DNA from: a bacterium
GTDB lineage: Bacteria; Chloroflexota; Dormibacteria; UBA8260; Bog-877
Assembly: GCA_021791455.1 (NCBI GenBank)
Contig: JAJYWM010000104.1
Location: 1 to 10,614 of the forward strand
Length of the DNA: 10,614 nucleotides
Direction: 5' to 3'
A program made the position numbers and the translations under genes. A model generated the notes under the pieces. The model was not told where the DNA came from, did not search any database, and saw only the letters and a program-made list of their open reading frames with translations. Positions 1 through 7,107 of the stretch are shown here, one piece after another (the first letter of the stretch is position 1; every line of letters starts with the position of its first letter).

Positions 1-202
1 TCAGCCCCAGGCCGCCATATTGGTTATGGACGCGGTGATCAAGCGGCCGGTGGTGGTCGGGGACGCGATCGCCATTCGGCCGATGATGAACCTGTGCCTC
101 AGCTTCGACCACCGCATCAATGACGGTTCGGCGGCGGCGCTCTTCCTGGGGGCGGTCAAGGCCTGGCTGGAGTCGGTCACGGCGGAGACGGCGATCTACT
201 GA
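1..202 (+). CDS. 2-oxoacid dehydrogenase E2 acyltransferase, C-terminal end (partial)
   Basis: This is the last 66 or so codons of a gene entering from the left; the reading frame begins at base 2 and stops with TGA at 200-202. The product is the catalytic (inner-core) domain end of a dihydrolipoamide acyltransferase, the E2 subunit of a pyruvate, 2-oxoglutarate or branched-chain 2-oxoacid dehydrogenase complex, which moves the acyl group from lipoamide to CoA in the cytoplasm. The sequence shows the PQAAIL and KRPVVV strands and the active-site motif SFDHRINDG, with the catalytic His codon at 110-112 and Asp at 122-124, then the closing helix ending in KAWLE. The N-terminal lipoyl and E1/E3-binding domains lie outside the window, so the substrate class cannot be told. 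Its position just before lipA and lipB fits, because E2 lipoyl domains are the main target of those enzymes. The family assignment is firm; the exact complex is not. Confidence 0.93.
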   Translation, partial: QPQAAILVMDAVIKRPVVVGDAIAIRPMMNLCLSFDHRINDGSAAALFLGAVKAWLESVTAETAIY

Positions 203-240
203 GGCGGCGAGGCCCTGCCGGTCTGGGGTCGGATCGGCAC

Positions 241-255
241 TCCCCTCTCAGGGGA
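241..255 (+). other. short perfect hairpin between E2 gene and lipA
   Basis: TCCCCT at 241-246 and AGGGGA at 250-255 form a perfect 6-bp stem with a 3-base loop, in the 70-base gap between the E2 stop and the lipA start. No run of T follows, so it is not a textbook terminator. It lies six bases upstream of a TAGGAT box and could equally be an operator-like inverted repeat or chance. Confidence 0.2.
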
Positions 256-260
256 CCGAC

Positions 261-266
261 TAGGAT
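261..266 (+). promoter_or_regulatory. possible -10 box (leaderless) or Shine-Dalgarno of lipA
   Basis: TAGGAT matches the actinobacterial -10 pattern TANNNT and ends six bases before the A of the lipA ATG at 273. That spacing would make lipA transcript leaderless. The same bases contain AGGA at 262-265, which is also correctly spaced for a ribosome binding site. No clear TTGAC-type -35 box is seen upstream. The two readings cannot be separated from sequence alone. Confidence 0.3.
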
Positions 267-272
267 GGTCAT

Positions 273-1280
273 ATGGCACCAGATCCCCATCCCAGCGCCC
301 TCGCCCCGAAGGTGAGTTTGCCTCTGATTCCCGACCGCCGGCCAACTGTCATCCCGGGCCGCGGCCCGATCGGTGATGGACGGCCGATGTGGCAGCAGTT
401 GCTTCCGGACGGAGTCGACCGCCGTCCCTCGTGGCTGACCGTACGCATGCCACAGGGAGAACGTTACGCGCGTATCGACCAGCTCATGCGGGGCCAGCGG
501 CTGCACACGGTGTGCGAGGAGGCTAAATGCCCCAACCTGGGCGAGTGCTGGACCTACGGCACGGCCACGTTCATGATCTTGGGCGACGTTTGCACTAGAG
601 CCTGTGCCTTCTGTGCCGTCACCTCGGGCAGGCCACGGGGCCTGGATCGAGAGGAACCTGCCCGGGTTGCCATAGCGGTCAAGGAGATGGGGCTACGCCA
701 CGCCGTCGTAACGTCGGTGGACCGCGATGATCTCGCGGACGGGGGTGCCGAGATCTTCGGGGCTACCATCCGAGCGATCCACGACAGGGTTCCCGGCTGC
801 CAGGTCGAGGTACTGACCCCCGACTTTCAGGGGAGCGACGCCAGTTTGTCGGTGGTAATGGCTGCCGACCCTGAGGTCTTCAACCACAACATCGAGACGG
901 TGCCACGGTTGTTTCCGAGAGTTCGGCCCAAGTCGCTGTACTCGCGTTCGCTGGGAGTTCTACGGAGAGCGGGGCAGCTTGGTCCTCGGACCCAGACCAA
1001 GTCAGGGTTGATGGTGGGCCTCGGCGAGACCATGGATGAGGTGAAGCAGGTGCTGGTCGACCTGCGAGAGCACGGCGTCCAGTTGGTGACGGTGGGCCAG
1101 TACCTCAGACCGTCTCTGAAGCACATCCGCTGCGATCGGTTCTGGCATCCGGATGAGTTTACTGAGATCAGGGAGTACGGGCGGTCATTGGGCTTCGCTC
1201 ATGTAGAGGCAGGGCCATTGGTCCGCAGCTCGTACCATGCGCATCAGCAGGTCCAGGCCGCTACCGCCAGGACGATCTGA
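273..1280 (+). CDS. lipA: lipoyl synthase LipA (radical SAM)
   Basis: LipA inserts two sulfur atoms at C6 and C8 of protein-bound octanoyl groups using S-adenosylmethionine and two [4Fe-4S] clusters, the last step of lipoate synthesis, in the cytoplasm. The 335-residue product shows all family marks. The auxiliary-cluster cysteines are C81, C86 and C92 in CEEAKCPNLGECW, the radical-SAM cysteines are C107, C111 and C114 in CTRACAFC, and the C-terminal motif RSSYHA at 318-323 supplies the serine cluster ligand. Also seen are TSVDRDDLADGGA, EVLTPDF, FNHNIETVPRLF, KSGLMVGLGET and GQYLRPS. The ATG at 273 has AGGA seven bases upstream. The roughly 50 residues before the conserved PSWLTVRMP segment are longer than usual, so the in-frame ATG at 387 (297 residues, a more typical size, but weaker ribosome site) is a real alternative. 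lipB follows after two bases, so the pair is surely co-transcribed. Confidence 0.97.
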   Translation: MAPDPHPSALAPKVSLPLIPDRRPTVIPGRGPIGDGRPMWQQLLPDGVDRRPSWLTVRMPQGERYARIDQLMRGQRLHTVCEEAKCPNLGECWTYGTATFMILGDVCTRACAFCAVTSGRPRGLDREEPARVAIAVKEMGLRHAVVTSVDRDDLADGGAEIFGATIRAIHDRVPGCQVEVLTPDFQGSDASLSVVMAADPEVFNHNIETVPRLFPRVRPKSLYSRSLGVLRRAGQLGPRTQTKSGLMVGLGETMDEVKQVLVDLREHGVQLVTVGQYLRPSLKHIRCDRFWHPDEFTEIREYGRSLGFAHVEAGPLVRSSYHAHQQVQAATARTI

Positions 1281-1282
1281 CG

Positions 1283-1993
1283 TTGGCCGGTATCTGGCGG
1301 CCGCCGCTTCGGGTGGTCTGGTGTGGCCGCGTCCCGTACCGTCAGGCGTGGGATTGGCAGAGGCAGCTGGCGGCCGCCAGGGCCTCGGGAGAACTCGGCG
1401 AGGACGTCCTGCTCTTGATGGAACACCCCCCGGTCTACACCATGGGCCGGGGAGGGAGTCCCGAGCACCTTCCTCACGGGGTGGGCGGGCTGCTCGAATC
1501 AGGGGCCGAGTACTTCGAGGTTGATCGTGGAGGTTCTGTGACCTATCACGGGCCAGGGCAACTGGTCGGCTACCCGATCGTCGACTTGGACCAGACGGGA
1601 CTGGACCCGGTCGCATACCTCCGCGTTCTTGAAGACGCGCTCATTGACTCTTGCCAGGTGCTGGGAGTTGAAGCGTGGCGAGACCCTCCCTACACGGGAG
1701 TCTGGGCACGGCCGGGCAAGCTTGCGGCCATCGGGGTCAAGCTCAGTGGGCGCAGGGTCACCTACCACGGTTTCGCCCTGAACGGCACAACCGACCTCAG
1801 CGCCTTCTCCCTGATCGTTCCCTGCGGGATCGAGGGCAGGACGGCGGCCTCGCTACAGCAGTGCGGAGCCCGGGGGGACGTCAGGCCAGAGGCACTATCC
1901 GAGCTCGTGGCTCCTTTCGTGGCTCACGCCCTTGGCCTGCGCCCCGAGAAGCAGGCCCTTGAGGCCCTCGAACTCCAGCCAGCTGCGGTCTGA
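1283..1993 (+). CDS. lipB: octanoyl-ACP:protein octanoyltransferase LipB
   Basis: LipB moves octanoate from octanoyl-acyl carrier protein to a lysine of apo-lipoyl domains (E2 enzymes, GcvH), making the substrate of LipA. The 236-residue product carries the family core: MEHPPVYTMGR near 46-56, the signature RGGSVTYHGPGQLVGYP at 82-98, the conserved lysine K146 in GKLAAIGVK, and the nucleophile C181 in VPCGIEG. The 35-residue spacing of Lys and Cys is close to that of the E. coli enzyme. The start chosen is TTG at 1283, two bases after the lipA stop, with AGGA at 1269-1272 upstream; an in-frame GTG at 1313 would also keep the whole catalytic domain. The gene order lipA-lipB with almost no gap implies translational coupling. 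Function is secure; only the exact start is open. Confidence 0.96.
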   Translation: MAGIWRPPLRVVWCGRVPYRQAWDWQRQLAAARASGELGEDVLLLMEHPPVYTMGRGGSPEHLPHGVGGLLESGAEYFEVDRGGSVTYHGPGQLVGYPIVDLDQTGLDPVAYLRVLEDALIDSCQVLGVEAWRDPPYTGVWARPGKLAAIGVKLSGRRVTYHGFALNGTTDLSAFSLIVPCGIEGRTAASLQQCGARGDVRPEALSELVAPFVAHALGLRPEKQALEALELQPAAV

Positions 1994-2373
1994 CCAAATC
2001 GACCGAGTGGCATAAGGTTCGGCGACCTCCGCCACGGGCACGGTGGAGATCGGCCGTTGAGCTTGTCGTGAGATGGGGACACCCTACTCCTTGGTCGGCT
2101 GAGGATGCGTGCGGTACCGGGCGTAGAGCGGCGGGCAGCCCCGCACAGGGTCTCCCTCCGGGGAACTCCAGGCGCGTCGGTCCCCGGCCAGCGAGCCGCG
2201 ATCAGTGCGCCTCCATCGCCATCGCGCCGGAGTCCGCCACGTGGTTGCGGTCAGCATGAGCGTTGCGAGTCCGGGTGGCCTTCGCTCCAGACTCAAGACC
2301 AGATCTGCTACAACCTGAGTGGATCGTCGCCCGACTCGCACGGGCGGGCAGCTAGCCGGGTGGCACGTCATAG
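1994..2373. other. intergenic stretch between lipB and tRNA-Val, no convincing gene
   Basis: About 380 bases separate the lipB stop from the tRNA. Short open frames exist on both strands (for example 2105-2383 +), but their translations are Arg/Ser/Pro/Gly-rich, have no recognisable motif, and the longest runs into the tRNA gene. Apart from the hairpin at 2027-2048 I see nothing in it. The tRNA promoter should lie near its right end, but no clear TANNNT box at the proper distance was found. Confidence 0.5.
2027..2048 (+). terminator. possible terminator hairpin after lipB
   Basis: CTCCGCC at 2027-2033 pairs with GGTGGAG at 2042-2048 (7 bp including one G-U pair) around an 8-base loop, 34 bases after the lipB stop. 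There is no T tract, as is common for hairpins ending actinobacterial operons, so a transcription-stop role is only inferred from its place. Confidence 0.3.
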
Positions 2374-2445
2374 GGGCGAATAGCTCAGGGGTAGAGCGCC
2401 TCGCTTACACCGAGGAAGTCGCAGGTTCGAGCCCTGCTTCGCCCA
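2374..2445 (+). tRNA. tRNA-Val (anticodon UAC)
   Basis: A complete 72-base cloverleaf is present. The acceptor stem is GGGCGAA (2374-2380) with TTCGCCC (2438-2444), perfectly paired, and A2445 is the discriminator base. The D stem is GCTC/GAGC with the loop AGGGGTA. The anticodon stem is CCTCG (2399-2403) with CGAGG (2411-2415), and its loop CTTACAC gives anticodon TAC, read as UAC, which decodes GUA and other valine codons. The T arm is GCAGG-TTCGAGC-CCTGC (2421-2437). The 3' CCA is not encoded: the discriminator is followed by CGG, so the end must be added by CCA-adding enzyme. It stands alone; no other tRNA is seen in the window. Confidence 0.97.
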
Positions 2446-2596
2446 CGGCTCCGGGTTGTGACCGGTGCGATCTCCCCGTGTGGAGCCACGTTGCGGTTCT
2501 CCGTTCCCGTCTGGGAATCCGCTCTGATGGCCTGAATGCGTGCCGCGTCCTGTCGCAGCAGCGTTGCCGGTTGGCGGCGGTTTGGTGACGCGGGAG

Positions 2597-2612
2597 GGAT
2601 GCGGGAGCATCC
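2597..2612 (+). other. hairpin with GNRA-type tetraloop upstream of glycosyltransferase operon
   Basis: GGATGC (2597-2602) and GCATCC (2607-2612) form a perfect 6-bp stem closed by GGGA, a GNRA-class loop. It sits between the tRNA and the first membrane glycosyltransferase gene, 75 bases before that gene's start. No T tract follows. It may end readthrough from the tRNA or belong to the leader of the operon; neither is proven. Confidence 0.25.
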
Positions 2613-2623
2613 ACTCGGCACTC

Positions 2624-2640
2624 CTTGGCATACTGCCAGG
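2624..2640 (+). promoter_or_regulatory. inverted repeat overlapping a -10-like box upstream of glycosyltransferase operon
   Basis: CTTGGCA (2624-2630) pairs with TGCCAGG (2634-2640), 7 bp with one G-U, around the loop TAC. The centre contains CATACT (2629-2634), which fits a -10 box at four of six positions. It is followed by ATG at 2642, which opens a frame of only seven codons ending with TGA at 2663-2665, 21 bases before the GTG of the first glycosyltransferase gene. This could be a promoter with an overlapping operator and a mini-leader, but no -35 box is obvious. Confidence 0.22.
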
Positions 2641-2686
2641 CATGGACACCGAGCTGTTGGGGTGAAACTCTTCCGTCGAGGTTCAG

Positions 2687-4060
2687 GTGGGTGAGTCGGC
2701 CCCTGGACAGCGTCCCGGCTCGTTCGTGAACAACGTGGTCGAAGTACCGACCAGCCGCAAGCGCTCTCCATTGGCGCGGGTGTTCCGCATTATGGCCGTG
2801 CCGCTGCTGCTGCTGGCCGTAGGCAGCGTGCTCCCCACGGAACTGCACTGGTACTCCATCCATACATTGGTCGGGAGCGCCATCCCTGACGTTATCTACC
2901 TCGGCCATGCCGCCTTCGGCCTCGCCCAAGGCCATACTCCCTACGCTGCCTTCTTTCTGACCCGACCAGACCAACGCCTTCCGTACTTGTATCCTCCAGT
3001 CACTCTGCTGCTGAGCCTCCCCCCGGTTCTCGCAGGGGCGAGATACACGTTCGCGTTTTCGATTGAGATGCTTCTATTTGGGGCGGTGGGCGTTGCGCTG
3101 GTGGGCTTCGCGGCACGACGTCTCGGCGCCCGGCCGGACGCAGGGCTGGTAGTTTCCGTCCTCATCCTAGCCTTTGGCCCGATTGTGAGCACACGCGTGG
3201 ACGGCATCCAGGGCCTCATGGTGGCCGGCTCGGCGCTTGCCCTAGCCGGACGGAGGCAGACCCTGGCCGTTGCTCTGGTCGCTCTGGCCGTCTTGGTCAA
3301 GGAGACCGCTGTGTTAGCGGCCGTGCCGGTGGCGCTTTGGGTTCTGTTACCAGATGGGGCCAGCCTGAGGCCGCTGGGTGCGAGGCTGCGGACGCTGGCG
3401 CTGGGTCTGGCGCCCGCTGTGCTCATACTCCTGGTCTTCATCGTCTGGTCCCGCGGCGGACTGATCATGTCATCCCTGGACAGCATTCATCGGGCCATGG
3501 AGATCGAGAGCGTGCCCGCGACCGTGGTGCTGGCCCTCAGTCACTTCATGGCTGTCCGACCATATGCTGGAAGGCTCGGGTCGTGGGAATTGCGAGCCGC
3601 TGACACTTCAGCGATCGCGCTCGGAATGTCAAGCGCAGGCGCCCTATTTCTCGTTCTGAGCTCCTGGGCCTTCGCGGCGAGACATCAGCGACCGGCGACC
3701 GCCATGGCATGCGCAGTCGCTATCGGCTTGTCCGCAACCCCGGTCCTGTCCCCACAGTACCTTCTAGACTTGGCGCCGCTCGTTGCAGTGGCAGCATCAC
3801 TCGAAATTCCGCGACGACTTGCCCTGACCCTCCTTAGCCTTACGCTGCTCGTCGGCCTTCTGACTCAGGCGGAGTTTCCCTACCTCTTCCCGGAGATCGT
3901 CAAACTGGCGCCACCGGCGGTGATTGTGCTCGCAGCGCGGAACCTGGCCCTCATTGCGGTCGCCGCAATTCTGGGCGGTCAGGCGCCCTGGAGCTCACTG
4001 CGAGCCGGCATGACCCGATTGGTCGTGCACCACATGGCCACGGCTGGAACCAGGGTCTGA
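2687..4060 (+). CDS. polytopic membrane protein, GT-C type glycosyltransferase-like (GT87/DUF2029 relative)
   Basis: The 457-residue product is a multi-pass membrane protein with about ten hydrophobic helices, the first near residues 35-50. After helix 1 comes a short outer loop with D68 (IPDVIYLGHAA), then GHTPY at 82-86 and YLYPP at 100-104 leading into helix 2. This loop-Asp plus YPP layout is typical of GT-C enzymes that take a sugar from a polyprenyl-phosphate donor on the outer face of the membrane. A VKE motif near 204-206 and SPQY at 355-358 before a late helix also resemble GT87-like mannosyltransferases. Donor and acceptor cannot be told. The chosen start is GTG at 2687 with GAGG five bases upstream; in-frame GTGs around 2726 and the ATG at 2792 are alternatives. 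The next gene starts at the base after this stop, so the two are coupled. The membrane GT-C reading is inferred from motifs, not a search. Confidence 0.8.
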   Translation: MGESAPGQRPGSFVNNVVEVPTSRKRSPLARVFRIMAVPLLLLAVGSVLPTELHWYSIHTLVGSAIPDVIYLGHAAFGLAQGHTPYAAFFLTRPDQRLPYLYPPVTLLLSLPPVLAGARYTFAFSIEMLLFGAVGVALVGFAARRLGARPDAGLVVSVLILAFGPIVSTRVDGIQGLMVAGSALALAGRRQTLAVALVALAVLVKETAVLAAVPVALWVLLPDGASLRPLGARLRTLALGLAPAVLILLVFIVWSRGGLIMSSLDSIHRAMEIESVPATVVLALSHFMAVRPYAGRLGSWELRAADTSAIALGMSSAGALFLVLSSWAFAARHQRPATAMACAVAIGLSATPVLSPQYLLDLAPLVAVAASLEIPRRLALTLLSLTLLVGLLTQAEFPYLFPEIVKLAPPAVIVLAARNLALIAVAAILGGQAPWSSLRAGMTRLVVHHMATAGTRV

Positions 4061-5374
4061 GTGTCTCCAGTGGACATCCACCCTAATCGCGAGTCTGCGG
4101 CGTCTGCCAGCAACCGGTCCCGGCCGAGCTGGGGTGGGGCGAATTGGCGCCATTGGGCGATGGTCGGTTCGGTGGCGGTCATCTGTGCCTACGTCGCGAT
4201 GGTCGTCGCCGGTCCGGGTGAACAACATCCCCCGGACTTCGCGGCCTTCTACTCGGTGGCGCGCGCCCTCAGATTGGGCGGCCTGGAAGCCGCCCGGCAA
4301 ATGTACTCATTCCATTTTCAGCTGCGAGCCGGCTCCTTCCTGAGTCAGGGACCCGGTCGGGTCTACGTGGAGCCGTTCGTGAACCCGCCTCCAGCGGCGT
4401 GGGTCGTCATTCCCTTCACGTTGCTTCCGCTCCAGCTTTCCTTCTTCATCTGGGACGCGCTTCTGTTCAGCCTCTGCCTGATTGGAGCTTGGTGGCTTGG
4501 GAGGCTGTTCCTGAGCCCGCGAGACACCAACCTCGTGGTGCTGGCCGCAGTCGCCTCCTATCCGACCTACATGGCCTTGGGTGAAGGGCAGTACGACCTT
4601 CTTTGGCCTCTCTGTCTAGCCCTGTTCGCCAGCGCCTTGCGGCAGCGGGCCGTGCGACGGTGGCTACCCCGTGGCGCAGGTGCTGCCTTGATCTTCACCT
4701 TCAAGCCGGATCTGCTGCTGGCCATGGTGGTGCCGGCCATGCGAGGAGCGAGGCGGCCCGTCCTTTGGTCGACAGCCGGCGTAGTTGTGATCCTGGCAGG
4801 AATGTCGTTGTTCACAATCGGGCTCACCGGACTTCAGGAGGCGCTGCGGTTGGAGTCCTTCACGCTGCTCACCCGGTTTCCACCCACTTTAGACACGACC
4901 ATATTGGGTCTGCTGTGGCACTTGATAGGCCCGGGTCGGTTGAGTGAGGCTCTTGCCACCGCTGCGATTCCGATCGGCATCGGACTTCTCGCGTGGGCCT
5001 GGTGGCGCCGACCGCCGGTCTCATCATCTGATTGGATGTTCGCGCTCTCCTCCGCCACGTGTCTGTCGCTAGTCATTGCGCCGCATGCGTTGAACCACAG
5101 TCTTTTGCTGCTGGTGGGGCCGATGGTATGGGTGGCCAGAGCGTTGCGGGAGCGGGGACGGAGTTTGTGGTTACTGGCTCCGTGGCTCGTAGCCTTCAAC
5201 CTTGCGATGGTCGTCGACACCTCGCCGCGCATAGACTTGCCGATCCCGCTCACACCGCTGCTGCTGCTGTCGGCAACCGTATGTGCGTGGCGGGCTAAGC
5301 AGGAGCCTGTTCCATTGCCTTTAGGTGTGGACCCCCACGGACTCCCGCACACCCGACCGCGACCGGCCCCGTGA
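4061..5374 (+). CDS. GT87 (DUF2029) family membrane glycosyltransferase
   Basis: The 437-residue product has a soluble N-terminal tail of about 30 residues, then roughly ten membrane helices. It has the clearest GT87 layout in the window: D59 in PDFAAFYSVARAL after the first helix (position of the catalytic Asp in PimE-like enzymes), FVNPPPAAW with NPP at 108-110, GQYDLL at 176-181, and KPDLLL at 215-220. Family members are polyprenyl-phosphate-mannose dependent alpha-mannosyltransferases that build envelope glycolipids, so a similar outer-face role is likely; the true substrate is unknown. It starts with GTG at 4061, directly after the TGA of the preceding gene, with no separate ribosome site needed if ribosomes re-initiate. 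The C-terminal tail after the last helix is Pro/His-rich. Its stop overlaps the GTG of a possible small gene by four bases (GTGA at 5371-5374). Confidence 0.85.
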   Translation: MSPVDIHPNRESAASASNRSRPSWGGANWRHWAMVGSVAVICAYVAMVVAGPGEQHPPDFAAFYSVARALRLGGLEAARQMYSFHFQLRAGSFLSQGPGRVYVEPFVNPPPAAWVVIPFTLLPLQLSFFIWDALLFSLCLIGAWWLGRLFLSPRDTNLVVLAAVASYPTYMALGEGQYDLLWPLCLALFASALRQRAVRRWLPRGAGAALIFTFKPDLLLAMVVPAMRGARRPVLWSTAGVVVILAGMSLFTIGLTGLQEALRLESFTLLTRFPPTLDTTILGLLWHLIGPGRLSEALATAAIPIGIGLLAWAWWRRPPVSSSDWMFALSSATCLSLVIAPHALNHSLLLLVGPMVWVARALRERGRSLWLLAPWLVAFNLAMVVDTSPRIDLPIPLTPLLLLSATVCAWRAKQEPVPLPLGVDPHGLPHTRPRPAP

Positions 5375-5922
5375 CTCTGCGCGTGCCACCGGTGAGTTTC
5401 CGAAGCATTAGAGTTGCCCTCGTGCAAGTCCATAGACCAATCCTGGAGCCGAGATGCTCTCGGATCTGGCCTGAGGGCCGGTGGGCCAAGGAGGACTGCG
5501 GGTACCAAGCCAGCTGTTCCGTCCTCCACCGCCGCGTTCCGACGCAGACGGGTGGCCACGCAGCGAGCCCGGCTGCGCGCAGGGGGCAATGGCCGTCGCG
5601 CCGGTTCGACTCAGTAGGCCCGCTTTTCCCGGGCCAGGGAAAGGGGATGCCCAATGGCCAGAGACCGATGTGCGGCCCCGAGGGTGCATCTGCTGCCGGC
5701 GCTTCGCACGTTGGTTGTTTTGTGCATGGGGCTAGCACAGCTTTGCCAGTGCTACTCAAGGTGGGATGCCAACGGACGGGGGGCCTGACGCTGCGGAGAG
5801 GTACGGACCAAGCCCGCGCACTCGCCCGCAACAACTGCGATTGCTGGCCGCGGGGCACGCTCGTCGACGGTGGCGCTCGGCGTGTGGTCCAGCCCAGTCA
5901 CCGTCGCGGAGCCACCCTGTGA
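5371..5922 (+). CDS. uncertain ORF coupled to both neighbouring glycosyltransferase genes
   Basis: This frame would encode 183 residues with no family I recognise. It is Arg-rich, has eight cysteines, no membrane helix and no signal peptide. What speaks for it is its fit: its GTG start overlaps the stop of the GT87 gene in GTGA at 5371-5374, and its TGA stop overlaps the GTG start of the third glycosyltransferase gene in GTGA at 5919-5922, the classic four-base coupling at both ends. Without it, 544 bases of the operon would be empty. Against it, its three codon positions look poorly contrasted in base use, no ribosome site precedes it, and long chance frames are common in G+C-rich DNA (a 187-codon frame lies opposite at 5295-5858). 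It may be a real small protein, a decayed gene, or chance. Confidence 0.28.
   Translation: MTLRVPPVSFRSIRVALVQVHRPILEPRCSRIWPEGRWAKEDCGYQASCSVLHRRVPTQTGGHAASPAARRGQWPSRRFDSVGPLFPGQGKGMPNGQRPMCGPEGASAAGASHVGCFVHGASTALPVLLKVGCQRTGGLTLRRGTDQARALARNNCDCWPRGTLVDGGARRVVQPSHRRGATL
5623..5644 (+). other. hairpin inside the 5375-5918 stretch
   Basis: CTTTTCCC (5623-5630) pairs with GGGAAAGG (5637-5644), 8 bp with one G-U, around the loop GGGCCA. It lies between the second and third glycosyltransferase genes. If the overlapping ORF is not real, it could be a processing or attenuation site; there is no T tract after it. Confidence 0.2.
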
Positions 5923-7046
5923 GCGCGGCAGCCCGACGGAGCTACTCGGCGCCAGAACGGTATTTGGAAGGCCTCTTGGCGATTTTGGTTTGGCTTGGCT
6001 GGACCGAAGTGTATGGGATAGTGACGGTGCCGGTCGTCGCCACTTACTTGGTGCTCGCGGGCGTGGTTCTGATGTCAGCTGACGCCACATCAGATCGTCC
6101 GCTCCTTTCGCGCTTAGCATTCGCGGCCAGCACACCATGGACGACATCAATCACGGGCGCTCTGTTGGTCCTGCTGTTCGTCTTTACGGCAGTGCACGCG
6201 TTGAGTGAACCGGTCCCCACAACCGATCAGCCAGTCACTCTGCTCTGCGCCGCTCAGGACGTGAGAGAGGGAGTTGTTCCTTACACCACGTATGAGCCGC
6301 AGTGCTATCGCCAGGTAGGGTATAAGTTGCTGAATGCGACACCCTTGGAAGCTGGCCCATTTGGGAGCTACACGCATTACCCTTCCCCCAGGGCTCAGCT
6401 GGCAGTCCTAAGGCTCGATCAAGAGCGAGGAGCCCATGCTGGGTTCCCTGCGTTTGGCTATCCACCCGACGCTGCATTGGTACTTTTCCCGGTGGCGTTC
6501 ACCAGTTGGAGCTTTGTCAGCTGGTGGGTGGCCCTCTTGTGCGCTGCTCTTCTGATGATCACTTGGCGTCCGAGAGTTCCTGGACGGTGGTGGCTGGTCA
6601 GCTGGCAGCTTGGAGGACTGGCACTCCCACTCCTGTATTTTGGCTGGAACCCAGAGTTGGTCTCGTACTTGCTGTTAGCGCTAGCATTTGCAGTGAGCTA
6701 TTGGCCGCGGAGAAGTGGTATCGCCATGGCCGTTGCAGTGTGTACAAACCCCTTGGCGTGGGTCGCTGCTCCCGTCTATTTGGCGGTCACAAGCCGCTAC
6801 CCGCAGTTTCGACGACGGGTCGCGTGGCTTACCGGTGCTGTAGTGGTGGGCGTCGTCCCGTGGCTCGTGTGGGATCACAGCTTGGTGCAGCAGATCTGGC
6901 GCTTCTTGATGATGCCGACGTTTCCGATCGGAGCGGCTCTCGGGAGGTTCGCTCAGCTGCCATCGCATGGTCATGCGGTTTATTTCGTCGCATTCGTGAG
7001 TGCTATAGTCGCGGCGACGGTCGGAGCGCTACGCTTGCGGCAGTGG

Positions 7047-7054
7047 CGTTGGGG
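7047..7054 (+). repeat. target-site duplication, left copy
   Basis: CGTTGGGG here is repeated exactly at 8440-8447 on the other side of the insertion sequence. Eight bases is the usual target duplication length of the IS256 family. The bases outside and inside the two copies differ, so the repeat is exactly 8 bp. Confidence 0.92.
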
Positions 7055-7087
7055 AGTCAAGTCCCTTCGGTTGGTGGAAATTCGGGA
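7055..7087 (+). repeat. terminal inverted repeat, transposase-distal (IRR) end
   Basis: Read inward, this end runs through GTCA, GTCCC, GTTGGTG, AAAT and CGGGA blocks. These blocks recur in the same order on the opposite strand at 8439-8406, with one single-base gap and scattered mismatches; about three quarters of positions agree. It starts 20 bases before the transposase stop codon region. Confidence 0.88.
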
Positions 7088-7107
7088 GAGGGAGTGGAGG
7101 CAGTTCA

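Noticed and set aside
2446..2487. GGCTCC/GGAGCC pair just after the tRNA as a terminator
   Set aside because: Six-base stem with a loop of 29 bases and no T tract; too weak to call.
2405..2974. 189-codon open frame on the - strand
   Set aside because: It is antisense to the tRNA-Val 3' half and to the start of the first glycosyltransferase gene, and has no recognisable motif.
4834..5589. 251-codon open frame on the - strand
   Set aside because: It is opposite the conserved GT87-like gene in a G+C-rich frame; its Arg/Ser/Gly-rich translation looks like a shadow.
5598..5620. GGTTCGACTC resembling a tRNA T loop
   Set aside because: The bases after the loop do not pair with those before it, and no acceptor, D or anticodon arms are found upstream.
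5295..5858. 187-codon open frame on the - strand opposite the uncertain + strand ORF
   Set aside because: It has no domain and no operon context; it was weighed as an alternative for the 5375-5918 gap, but nothing supports it over the + strand frame, itself weak.
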